DNA from: Eledone cirrhosa
Lineage: Eukaryota; Mollusca; Cephalopoda; Octopoda; Eledonidae
Direction of reading: 5' to 3'
Length of the DNA: 64,000 nucleotides
Assembly: GCA_964016885.1 (NCBI GenBank)
Contig: OZ024742.1
Location: forward strand, 360,635,436-360,699,435
Shown here: in pieces, positions 46,091-54,097 of the stretch
Layout of the letters: each line of letters begins with the position of its first letter
How positions within the stretch are numbered: the first letter of the stretch is position 1
Program-made: the position numbers and the translations under genes
The notes under the pieces: model-generated
The model's database searches: none
Told to the model about the DNA's origin: nothing
Seen by the model: only the letters and a program-made list of their open reading frames with translations

Positions 46091-46164
46091 TAGTTGTGCA
46101 CTAAGAAGGGAGGTAGGTGTAAAAGCCAAATTCTCTCTCTTCAATTCAGTATTTGTGCCAACCT
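46091..46164 (+). mobile_element. Segment shared with 49,000-49,114, upstream of LINE relics
   Basis: AAGAAGGGAGGTAGGTGTAA, AAGCCAAATTC and AATTCAGTATTTGTGCCAAC precede the LINE frame in this copy and in the one at 49,115, so it belongs to the same element. It is single here and tandemly doubled in the other copy. Confidence 0.65.
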
Positions 46165-46569
46165 TGCGTAATGACCGAAAGAATAGGATTGCGAATACAA
46201 GCGGTGGAAATGAGGTTTCTCCGAAGGGTCTTTGGTGGAGTAACGTTACTTGATAGAGTGCATAGTTCGGCGATGAGAGAGTCACTCCAGGTAGAGTTGC
46301 TACTTTTCCTAATTGAGAGATCACAGCTCTGATACTATGGACATGTGGTTAGAATGTCTGAGAGAAGAATCTCTGGACAGATTTTATGGGCAAAACCAAC
46401 CAGCAGGAGACCCAGGGGTAGACCCCGAGCAAGATGGTAGGATAACATCGATGAGCTTGGCTTGTCTCACTTGGAGATCCAGCTGGATCAGTTGGAGACA
46501 GTTGCTTCTGACTGGACTCACTGAAAGTTGTGTTTGAGGACGCTGCCCCCATGACCCTCTCAGGAATAA
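46165..46569 (+). pseudogene. LINE C-terminal coding relic, family R
   Basis: One frame from 46,168 reads VMTERIGLRIQAVEMRFLRR, then TLLDRVHSS, LLLFLIERSQL-stop-YYGHVVRM and RRPRGRPRARW. The EMxFLRRV...LLDRV...IERSQLxxxGHVxRM...GRPRxRW order is the C-terminal region of a large group of animal non-LTR retrotransposons. There are no frameshifts over 390 bp. In-frame stops fall at 46,330, 46,438, 46,522 and 46,552, so the copy is dead. A better-preserved relative is at 49,115. Confidence 0.8.
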
Positions 46570-46759
46570 GTGGGTGGAAGATGTTGTACTCTAACTTTTT
46601 CTCTTATTTTCTCAACTTGGTCCATCAACTTAAGGCTGATATCCAGTATTTGGTCAAAACAATCTTTAAGAAACCTTCACAACACTTGAAGAAATGAGAC
46701 TAGATGGCAGCTTGATATTCACATGGTTTATATGATAAATTATATATATATCCCAGTGC

Positions 46760-46950
46760 CATATGTATTCCGATTATAGAAAAGGTGAATAGGTACACCA
46801 TATTGCTGTGTGTTGTAAGAGGTAACTAAAATGGTTGGCATCAGGAAGAGCATCTGGTTGTAAAACATTGTCTCAAGACATCCCATCAACCCATGCCAGC
46901 ATGGAAAAGTGGATGCAAAAATGTCATGATGTTGGTGATGATACAATATA
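46760..46950 (+). mobile_element. Family D-like repeat, plus
   Basis: GTAAGAGGTAACTAAAATGG, TTGGCATCAGGAAGAGCATC and TGCCAGCATGGAAAAGTGGA, then an ATGTTGGTGATGAT tail. This is the plus orientation of family D. The GTAACTAAAATGGTTGGCAT part also occurs inverted at 47,510. Confidence 0.65.
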
Positions 46951-47276
46951 GGATTAAATCTTGCCAAAGTTAAGACCATGCCAATATTTTCATGTCTTAC
47001 CATTAATCTGTTGAAGTCTCATCTAAATTTACCTGTTATTTTTCTCTTGCAAGTCTCAGGCACTGCTGCACCTCTTCAGACTAATCCCTATTCTTGGTCA
47101 GTTGACATACCATCATTGTCAAATGGTACCGCACAACAAACTGGGGAATATAACAAATGTTTTTTAAGGCCCTTTTCCGTGTTAAAGCAGACCTTAAACC
47201 TTATGAGCCCCGTGACAAGCTTCATACCAATTATAGGGTCCTCTAAGCCAATGTTTTTCAACCACCTGATTATTCT
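46951..47276. other. Low-copy sequence
   Basis: A 100-residue open frame (46,978-47,280) has no recognised motif and ends at the border of the next element. Confidence 0.45.
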
Positions 47277-47505
47277 TTAACCCTTTAGTATTTACATTAC
47301 GCTATATTTACTATTGAATTTTCGCAGTAAAGGCTTTACCTCACATAATTATCTCGCATAATATTGAATCTATGAGATTTTGATATTATTTATTTTGAGA
47401 ACAATACCTTAACCTCAGTATGAGTGGCCAGTCACGACCGGTTTCAACAGAAAGAGGTGAGAGAATTTTGGCTGGATATGGCCGGTTTAAATGCTAAAGG
47501 GTTAT
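47277..47505 (+). mobile_element. piggyBac-type miniature element, family 1, copy 1
   Basis: TTAA at 47,277 is followed by CCCTTTAGTATTTACATTAC. The right end is GGTTTAAATGCTAAAGGG then TTAT in place of TTAA. The terminal repeat TTAACCCTTTAGCATTTA is shared with copies 2 (50,567) and 3 (51,818). TTAA target sites and CCC-starting ends are the signature of piggyBac elements. Inside it shares CGCAGTAAAGGCTTTACCTC and TTTTGATATTATTTATTTTG with the others. About 225 bp, no coding capacity. Confidence 0.85.
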
Positions 47506-47605
47506 GGGCAATATTTTACAGCCAGATGCTCTTTCTGACACCAATACTTTTAGTTACCTTTTACAATATACAGAGAGAGATATGTCATACCTATTCTAAA
47601 CAGGA
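47506..47605 (-). mobile_element. Family D-like fragment, minus
   Basis: ACAGCCAGATGCTCTTTCTG, ACACCAATACTTTTAGTTAC and CTTTTACAATATAC mirror the 46,760 copy. The miniature element's TTAA-like right end (TTAT) lies directly at its border. Confidence 0.6.
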
Positions 47606-47984
47606 TAACACACAGTGTCACAACAACAATTGAGAAATATGACATTATTTTTAACAGAAGTGTTCCAAGTCTAAACAAGCTTTGAGCACTATCTAGACCT
47701 AACAACTCTCCCCGTCTGATGGGGAGATTTGCAATAGCCATTGGAGTGGGAGAGAGATGTCTTCTCTTGAGAAAATGGGTATAGCTTTCATTATGTAAAA
47801 TCTCCCCATTTTGCATCATTTCTCCCCGTTTTGGAGCATTTCTTTTCATGGTTCTCTCCGACAACGCTTTAAAGGATAATGTAACTTCATATCTTAAGGC
47901 AATATTAAAGAGAAGCAGTCCAAGGGTGGCCTATATATGTAATGTTTACCATTGTTCATACCACACTACCTGAAACATCCCCTC
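47606..47984. other. Low-copy sequence
   Basis: Open frame 47,550-47,864 (minus, 104 residues) shows no recognisable motif. Confidence 0.45.
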
Positions 47985-48335
47985 TAAAAACTTTCCATCC
48001 TAATTTTATGTAAGAACCTTTGTTGAATTATGTTTCAAAAATTGTCATCATTATTACTATTTAACACCTGTTTTCTATGCTTGCATGGGCTAGACAGGCT
48101 GTCACATACTGAGACTAGATTAATCAGGTGACTATATCTTGCTCATACTCACCAGTTTTCACTGGATGTCCTTCTTAATGCCAACCGCTTTACTATGTGT
48201 AATGGGAGCATTTTATTGTGACTCTAGCGCTACCACAACATGAACTGGGTACTTTTTGTTATTGATAACTCCCTTCATATTCTAGATTATAAGCAGTGTA
48301 TTTCATTTGGAATATGGTAAAGAAATGGTTAAAAC
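47985..48335 (+). mobile_element. TTAA family 2 relic split by a family D insertion
   Basis: The left part, CTTTCCATCCTAATTTTATG with TAAGAACCTTTGTTGAATT and ATGTTTCAAAAATT (47,988-48,043), and the right part, AAGCAGTGTATTTCATTTGG with AATATGGTAAAGAAATGGTT then AA (48,291-48,333), are in the order seen at 21,076 and 53,843. About 230 bp of a minus-oriented family D repeat lies between them (48,045-48,272). Nested insertion is the simplest reading. Confidence 0.55.
48040..48272 (-). mobile_element. Family D repeat, minus, nested
   Basis: ATCATTATTACTATTTAACA, CTGTTTTCTATGCTTGCATG, GGTGACTATATCTTGCTCAT, GGATGTCCTTCTTAATGCCA and ACCGCTTTACTATGTG follow the 42,047 copy. Confidence 0.65.
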
Positions 48336-48999
48336 GCCCTAGAACCTCAATAGTTACTTTTATACTGTGAATACTTTTACTACTCTATCTAACCACCTAA
48401 TCTTTTCTCTATTCAAACCAGTTCTATTATAATCTGAAGCAATGGAGAAGAAAGGAACGTCTTTAAACAAAAATATTTATCTTCCATTAACAATATACAA
48501 CTAACAAAGATTACAGTGTAAATAGACAGGTTGAATATAAGCATGTTACTAAAACAGTCGTGATTTGGCTACTATCAATAACATTGACAAGATAGCTGCT
48601 AACTGCTCTAACAATATAATGAGACATTTGTATCATCACTAAAGTAATATATATTTCTTACATAGATTTGTATTGGGGGGAAAATTAGGGATATGTAATG
48701 TTTATACATGTGTCAAGGTCATTGATGTTGATAACAAGGTGAAGGACAGGTATCTAATGATTCTGCTAACCATAAGAGTTTAATGAAGCAGTGAATTTAA
48801 CACATGTTTCTATAGCATTAAAAGGTTGACAGACAAATCTCTCTTATGGTAGAGGTAGAACAAATACTGGTATAGCATTACATAAACTCTTTCTAATTAG
48901 ATATGAGGGGAAAATGAGGATGGAAGGCAGGAGGTTGAATTAAGTGCAAGAATTGCAGGAGCTGGTGCAGTTATGTGCCAGCTTCAGCATTCAGTAACA
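48336..48999. other. Low-copy AT-rich sequence
   Basis: About 660 bp with nothing recognisable. Confidence 0.5.
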
Positions 49000-49114
49000 A
49001 GAAGGGAGGTAGGTTTAAAAGCCAAATTCGCTATCATTAATTCAGTATTCAGAAGAAGGGAGGTAGGTGTAAAAACCAAACTCACTATCATTAATTCAGT
49101 ATTCGTGCCAACCT
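49000..49114 (+). repeat. 51-bp tandem duplication at the head of a LINE relic
   Basis: AGAAGGGAGGTAGGT, AAAGCCAAATTC and ATCATTAATTCAGTATTC occur twice in a row (from 49,000 and from about 49,054), whereas the related copy at 46,091 has this once. Confidence 0.8.
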
Positions 49115-49520
49115 TGGGTAATGACTGAAAGAATATGATTACGAACACAAGTGGCTGAAATGGGGTTTCTCCAAAGGGCCCTTGGAGTAAAGTTACTTGA
49201 TAGAGTGCATAGCTCAGAGTCACTTCAGGTAGAGCCACTACTTCTCCAAATTGAGAGATCACAGCTCCAATACTTTGGACATGTGGCTAGAATGTCTTGG
49301 GAAAGAATCACTGGACAGATTTTAAAGGCAAAACCAACTGGCAGGGGACCCAGAGGTAGATTCCGAGCGAAATGGTTGGATAACATCCATGAGCTTGGAT
49401 GGTCTTGCTTAGGGATTCGGCCAGATCAGTTGGAGATGGTTGTTTCTGACAGGATCAACTGGAAGGAGTATTTGAGGCCTGTGCCCTCACGACCCTCTCA
49501 GGGATATGTGGGCGAAGAAG
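49115..49520 (+). pseudogene. LINE C-terminal coding relic, family R, best preserved
   Basis: The frame at 49,115 gives WVMTERI-stop-LRTQVAEMGFLQR, then LLDRVHSS, VEPLLLQIERSQLQYFGHVA, RMSWERITGQ, PTGRGPRGRFRAKW and LGIRPDQLE. Compared with family consensus from memory this is the C-terminal region after the reverse transcriptase, probably including an RNA-binding basic stretch. The only stop is TGA at 49,136, where related copies have a sense codon. Downstream the frame is open for 183 codons, to 49,690. The reverse transcriptase domain is missing, so it is not functional. Confidence 0.8.
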
Positions 49521-49579
49521 GGGAAAGTGTGGATGCTACTGAACAATATAAATGTGATAAAGGAGCTGAGTCCAAGAAA

Positions 49580-49690
49580 ATAAGGAAGGTCAATATGGAA
49601 CGGATGAGTGAAGCCATTAAAGACATGAAGACAGAGAAATACTCCAGACCTGTGATGTTAAAAACATCTGAAGTGATTGAGATCACATGA
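49580..49690 (+). pseudogene. Possible reverse-transcriptase N-terminal scrap
   Basis: In the same open frame, RMSEAIKDMKTEKYSRPVML and KTSEVIEI resemble the region just before the catalytic fingers of animal LINE reverse transcriptases, typically an EAIxxMKxGKAxGPxxxxxEMLK pattern. The GKAPGP core is lost here (EKYSRP). In an intact element this region precedes the C-terminal region, so the order is reversed. Frame ends at TGA 49,688. Confidence 0.4.
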
Positions 49691-49767
49691 GGTACTGAAT
49701 TAAACATTCCAGTTATGCTTGTATCTCCTATAAGTGACATATCAGAGCCATTATTAACTCCTATAAG

Positions 49768-49929
49768 GGCAGTGAATTAGCAATAATTGGTAGAGCATTG
49801 GACAAAATACATTGTGGTATTAAGTTATGACTTTCTATGTTCTGAGTTCAAATCCCGCTGAGACCAACTTTGCCTTTCATCCTTTCGAAGTCTAACAAAA
49901 AAGTACCAGTCTTGTACTGGGGTTTATTC
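49768..49929 (+). mobile_element. tRNA-derived SINE, family A, plus
   Basis: GGCAGTGAATTAGCAATAAT with TGGTAGAGCATTGGAC is the tRNA-like head, then GTTCTGAGTTCAAATCCCGC (box B), CAACTTTGCCTTTCATCC and AAAAAGTACCAGTCTTGTAC. The 3' end is missing. Confidence 0.75.
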
Positions 49930-50144
49930 TTCCTCTATGTCTCTTTCTCATGCCCTCTTTTTTCCTCTCTCTCTTTCTTTCTCTGGAAGAAACAGTTGTG
50001 TTTGGACTAAAAAGACAGGATGGTCTCCTCCAAGTCTTAAGTGTCACAGCAGCTCTTTACGACACAATCGGGAGTTACAGATCAATACATACATGTTTGT
50101 AGGCAAGGAATGGATAAAAACTTGATTTTAGGTACTCAGAACAA
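49930..50144. other. CT-rich low-copy sequence
   Basis: TCTTTCTC/TTTCCTCTCTCTC tract at about 49,935-49,985, then unremarkable sequence. Confidence 0.55.
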
Positions 50145-50420
50145 GCATCATCATCATTGTTTTTACATCCATTTTTCCAAGTTTGCATGGGTTGGACAGG
50201 TCCTTCTCAGCACAGCATCTCTTTACTCACCACATTTGTCATCTCCACAGTAAGTCTCAGTGATTTAAGGTCAACTACCACCACCTCTGCCCAGGTCTTT
50301 GTTGGTCTACCTCTACTGCAGCTTCATTCCAGTGGCATTTCCTCGTACTTCTTCATCCAGCAATTATCATCCATGTACATCACATGTCTGTACCAATGCA
50401 GTCTTCTCTCTTACACCTCT
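50145..50420 (-). pseudogene. LINE C-terminal coding relic, family L, minus
   Basis: On the minus strand from about 50,400: HWYRHVMYMDDNCWMKKYEE, then a stop, SCSRGRPTKTWAEVV, then DLKSLRLTVEMT. After this the frame is lost by a small deletion before the expected WRDAVL, while GAGATGCTGTGCTGAGAAGG still follows. Its 3' end is TTTGCATGGGTTGGACAGGT on + with an ATC tail. Same family as 45,421. Confidence 0.7.
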
Positions 50421-50566
50421 GATTCCTCTTAACCCAGTTTCTCCCTCAGTTCATTCAAGCTCTGCCTTTCTCTCGTGTTTACATTTCACATCCAACAATA
50501 ATTGCTATATAAAAGATGCAGTGGAGGTTTTAATCACATTGAGAGAACATCATGAATTAGGTTGCA

Positions 50567-50784
50567 TTAACACTTTAGCATTTAAACCGGCCGTATCCGG
50601 CCAGAATTCTCTCACCTCTTTCTGTTCAAACCTGCCATAACAAGCGACTCACACTGATGTTAAGGTATTGTTCTCAAAATAAATAATATCAAAATCTCAG
50701 ATTCGATATTATGTGAGATATTTATGATATTTACCACAAAAGGACTATAGTAAATATAGAGTAATGTAAATGCTAAAGGGTTAA
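50567..50784 (-). mobile_element. piggyBac-type miniature element, family 1, copy 2, minus
   Basis: Perfect TTAA at both ends (50,567 and 50,781). Ends CACTTTAGCATTTAAACCGG and TAAATGCTAAAGGG. The internal order is the reverse complement of copies 1 and 3. 218 bp including the target sites. Confidence 0.88.
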
Positions 50785-50870
50785 ATATACAGTGGCTGTA
50801 TCTATAGCAAAACATTTTGGTACTTTTCAGATAGGCTCTGTTACTTAATCATTTCATGACCACATTTCAA

Positions 50871-51310
50871 GGCACATGGCTTAGTGGTTAGAGCATTGGG
50901 CTTGCAATCGAAAGGTTGTGAGTTCAATTCTCGGACTGGGTGATGTGTTGTTTCCTTGAGCAAGACACTTTATTTCACATTGCTCCAGTTTACTCAGCTG
51001 TAGAAATGGGATGATAGAACCGGGGTCCCTATCATTCCACTGCAAAGTGGTTGTGGAGGTGTCGCGGCAAAAAAGCACCCAGCCCACACTGAAAAGTGGG
51101 CGTGTAGGCGCCACGGAAAAAAAGCACCCAGCACTCACTGTAAATGAGGTTGGTGTTAGGAAGGGCATCCAATTGTAGCAATCAAGCCAGAATCAGTTGC
51201 CGTATCAGCAAGCCAAGGTCAGCCGACCAGACACTGCCCACAACAGGACAACCCGTCTAACCCATGCTAGTGTGGAAGAACGAACGTAAAATGGTGATGA
51301 TGATGATGAT
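50871..51310 (+). mobile_element. tRNA-derived SINE, family B, with internal duplication
   Basis: The head GGCACATGGCTTAGTGGTTA and box B GGTTGTGAGTTCAATTCTCG match the 41,692 copy. The segment GTGG..GGTG(C)C(A/G)CGG-AAAAAAGCACCCAGC occurs twice in a row (about 51,045 and 51,095), once in the other copy. The tail ends AACGTAAAATGG then (TGATGA)n. Confidence 0.85.
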
Positions 51311-51539
51311 AATTTCAAATGAAATACACTCTAATTAATTAATGAAGAATTTCGAGAGATTTACTAAAATTATTAATTATTTCATTACTAAGATAGTAAC
51401 TTAATGTAAGGTTCTTATATAAAATTATGTTGGAAGATTTTAATTTAAATTGGAAACCTTTTAATGGGGGGGTGTTATATTTCATAGAACCAGAGCTGGT
51501 TTTGACTGGGTTTGACTGGGTTTGTAATCAAAGGGTTAA
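51311..51539 (-). mobile_element. TTAA family 2 element, minus, partly replaced by SINE tail
   Basis: Right border AATCAAAGGGTTAA (TTAA at 51,536). Reading minus: TTAACCCTTTGATTACAAAC, then TTTTATATAAGAACCTTACA, and AGAGTGTATTTCATTTGAAA at the far end. The last terminal bases are absent where it meets the (GAT)n tail of the SINE at 51,310. Confidence 0.65.
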
Positions 51540-51817
51540 TTTATTACAATCAGTTCTATGTCCAGTGGAGTAACTTTTGACCAGGTCAAGGACAAGTAGT
51601 TGCCAATAGCCACTTAAAAAACACAATAGCATATAACTCACCTACTTCAGATATCACAAAACCTCACGTTTACAATTTTTGTTTTTCAAGAATTACTGTC
51701 CCTTGTTTATTCACAGTTCATTAGCAAGAATTTTCTTTCAATGCTTTCGTGTGTGTTAAATTAGTTAAATTAGTCATAAAGTAGTTTTGAAATATGAAAT
51801 CCATTTATTTTATATCT
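51540..51817. other. Low-copy AT-rich sequence
   Basis: Nothing recognisable. Confidence 0.5.
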
Positions 51818-52043
51818 TTAACCCTTTAGCATTTACATTACTCTATATATGTTGTTATATTTTCGCAGTAAAGGCTTTACCTCACAGAATTACACATAAT
51901 ATCGAATCTACAAGATTTTGATATTATTTACTTTGAGAACAATACCTTAACATAAGTATGAGTGGCCTGTTATGGCCAGTTTGAACAGAAAAAGGTGAGA
52001 GAATTCTGGCCGGATATGGCCGGTTTAAATGCTAAAGGGTTAA
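51818..52043 (+). mobile_element. piggyBac-type miniature element, family 1, copy 3
   Basis: TTAA at 51,818 and 52,040 bracket an element starting CCCTTTAGCATTTACATTAC and ending GTTTAAATGCTAAAGGG. The 18-bp ends, counting TTAA, are perfect inverted repeats. The best-preserved of the three copies. Confidence 0.92.
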
Positions 52044-52109
52044 TACTTGTACCAATATTCAGGAATATTTTCTAGCACAGCAACTCTCCCCTCGTCACAT
52101 TTCCTCATC

Positions 52110-52228
52110 ATTTCACAGAGGAAATGATGAAGGAATGTAACCAGTGGAGAGATGCTGTGCTGAGAGGGACCCATCCAACCCATGCAAGCATGAAAAAACG
52201 GATATAAAAACGATGATGGTGATGATTT
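52110..52228 (+). mobile_element. LINE 3' end relic, family L, plus
   Basis: Encodes EMMKECNQWRDAVL then RGTHPTHASMKK, the last residues of the family L frame, followed by its ATGATGGTGATGAT tail. Confidence 0.65.
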
Positions 52229-52429
52229 CTAATTTTGTTTTTGTTTTTTTTCAAAGATGGTCTTTATTCAACAAATGTCAGTTTCATGTTTGCAATAACA
52301 TTAAATAAATCAAGGGGAAGTAGAAGAGAGAGGTAAGCTCTACTTCCCTGTCTAGGCAGTATATCTTAACTGCAGCCCACAGCCAACATGGTAAAAGTAC
52401 CCATTCTAAAGAGTTCTTATTTAAATATA
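52229..52429. other. Low-copy sequence with T tract
   Basis: T-rich run at 52,235-52,250, otherwise unremarkable. Confidence 0.5.
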
Positions 52430-52575
52430 AATATGTCAACATCATTTTATGTAAGAACCATATGTTACATTGCTATCTTAATAATGAAATAATTAATTTA
52501 TTCAATCCTTCAAAATTCTTCATTAATTAATTGTGTATATTTCATTAGAAATACAGTCACTGAAGGGTGACTAAG
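52430..52575 (+). mobile_element. TTAA family 2 fragment, plus
   Basis: ATCATTTTATGTAAGAACCA, TATCTTAATAATGAAATAAT, AATTCTTCATTAATTAATTG and TATTTCATTAGAAATACAGT follow the order of the family. The GGGTTAA end has decayed to GGGTGACTAA. Confidence 0.6.
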
Positions 52576-52925
52576 AACCCCTCTATTTTCAACAACTACA
52601 ATATCTAACAGTGTATATACACCTACACCATCCTTGAATTAACCATTGTTCAAAATAATCATGTACTTAGGGTCTCAAGTAATGAAACCTAAAAAAATGT
52701 ATATCATCATTTTAACCTCCACTTTCGCTGTTAGCAAGGTTTGGATGGGTAATATATAGGTTTTAATTTCTCTGATCTTCTGGTGTCATTTATTTAACAG
52801 AGGTCTACCAATCTTTATACAGCTTTAGGAGTCTCACCAAGTTTTAATTAGGTACTGGTCATCATGTCTATCCAAATGGAAGTAATTCACAACTAGAGCT
52901 AAAATCTGTAATTTCATCAGTTGTG
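52576..52925. other. Low-copy sequence with a family D scrap
   Basis: A short minus-oriented family D end (ATCATCATTTTAACCTCCAC, near 52,704) is the only recognisable item. Confidence 0.5.
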
Positions 52926-53245
52926 AAGGCGCATGGCTTTCTGATTAGAGTATTCAGCTGACAATCATAAGTTTATCAGTTCAATTCCTGGTGGCACATT
53001 GTGTCCTTGAGCAAGACATTTTATTTCACATTGCTCCAGTCTACTCAGCTGACAAAAATGAGTTGTGTCTGTAATTCAAATGGTCAGCTTTGTCACATTC
53101 TGCGTCACGCTGAATCTCCCTAAGAACTACATAAAGGATACACGTCTGTGGAATGCTCAGCCACTTGGACGTTAATTTCATGAGCAGGCTGTTCCATTGA
53201 TCGGATCAACTGGAACATTTGTCATCGTAACCAACGGAGTCCATT
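52926..53245 (+). mobile_element. tRNA-derived SINE, family C, full length
   Basis: Head AAGGCGCATGGCTTTCTGAT with GAGTATTCAGCTG (box A region) and AAGTTTATCAGTTCAATTCC (box B). The body GTGTCCTTGAGCAAGACATT, CAGTCTACTCAGCTGACAAA, GTCACGCTGAATCTCCCTAA and GAGCAGGCTGTTCCATTGAT matches my memory of an abundant cephalopod SINE. It shares its head and CTTGAGCAAGACA core with family B. Confidence 0.8.
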
Positions 53246-53307
53246 TTCATCAGTTATAATGGTTTGTGATTTAGGTACAACAATTTTTTTTTTGTGGGAG
53301 AGGGAGT

Positions 53308-53462
53308 CAATTAAATTGACCCCAGTGCATTACTGGTACTTTATTTCATCGTCCTCTAAAGATGAAAGGCAAAGCTAACCTCAGTGGAATTTGAGGGCCG
53401 TAACTCTGTGTCACAAAGGTGTCTGATGCTCTACCGATGATTCTGCCAATCCACCATCTTTT
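53308..53462 (-). mobile_element. tRNA-derived SINE, family A, minus
   Basis: CAGTGCATTACTGGTACTTT, ATCGTCCTCTAAAGATGAAA, GGCAAAGCTAACCTCAGTGG and CTCTACCGATGATTCTGCCA are the reverse complement of body and tRNA-like head. Box B is shortened (a deletion after AATTTGAG). Confidence 0.75.
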
Positions 53463-53842
53463 CCAATAACAAACGTTTCCTTCTAGACATCATCACTATG
53501 TTTTCCATGAAAGGTTTATTCCTTCTGAATGACATACAAAAGTTTTCTTCTTTACATTGATAATTCTTTCTGTACTCTGGGGCTGTGGGGAGGCCACCAA
53601 TATGATTGACTGACTTGTCAGTTCATCACTCAGATGTTCTCATGATTCTATATATATATAGAGAGAGAGATTTATGTACATATGTATGAATGTCCTATGA
53701 AAGATAATTTATATAAGACTGATTACTAATCCCCTCATCACCAAGACCAAATTATTAAGTGTAATTCTTCAGAAACCCTATTGTCAGAGGTGGGGAGAGG
53801 GTGGGTGTTCATTTGGAGTGTGATTTGTCATGAATTATGGCT
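53463..53842. other. Low-copy sequence
   Basis: TA and GA dinucleotide tract at 53,651-53,669. No gene recognised. Confidence 0.5.
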
Positions 53843-54097
53843 TTAACCCTCTTTATATCAAACCGCCTAAAATTGTCACTGTTTTTATAAGAAACTTTTT
53901 TATTTAAAGTGTTTATATTCATCTAAAGCCCCTCCATCCTCATTTTATCTAAGTACCTTTTTATGTTCCAAGCATCATCTTAATATTCAGCAAACTAGTT
54001 AGATTACTAAATCTGTCCAAATTCTGGGTTATTTTCAACATTTTGTGAAAAACAAAGTCAATGTCTTTCATTAGAAATATGGTAATGAAAGGGTTAA
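53843..54097 (+). mobile_element. TTAA family 2 miniature element, likely progenitor of the 48-bp satellite
   Basis: TTAA at 53,843 followed by CCCTCTTTATATCAAACCGC. The right end is GAAATATGGTAATGAAAGGG then TTAA at 54,094. The body is shared with 21,076 (GTTTATATTCATCTAAAGCC, CCATCCTCATTTTATCTAAG, TTCCAAGCATCATCTTAATA). 255 bp, non-coding. The TTAACCC/GGGTTAA ends suggest piggyBac-type mobilisation. Its last 40-odd bases are the first copy of the satellite monomer. Confidence 0.8.

Noticed and set aside
46082..46324. Minus-strand frame over the LINE relic (also 48,984-49,262)
   Set aside because: These are antisense shadows of the plus-strand LINE frame, and their similarity to each other follows from the repeat.
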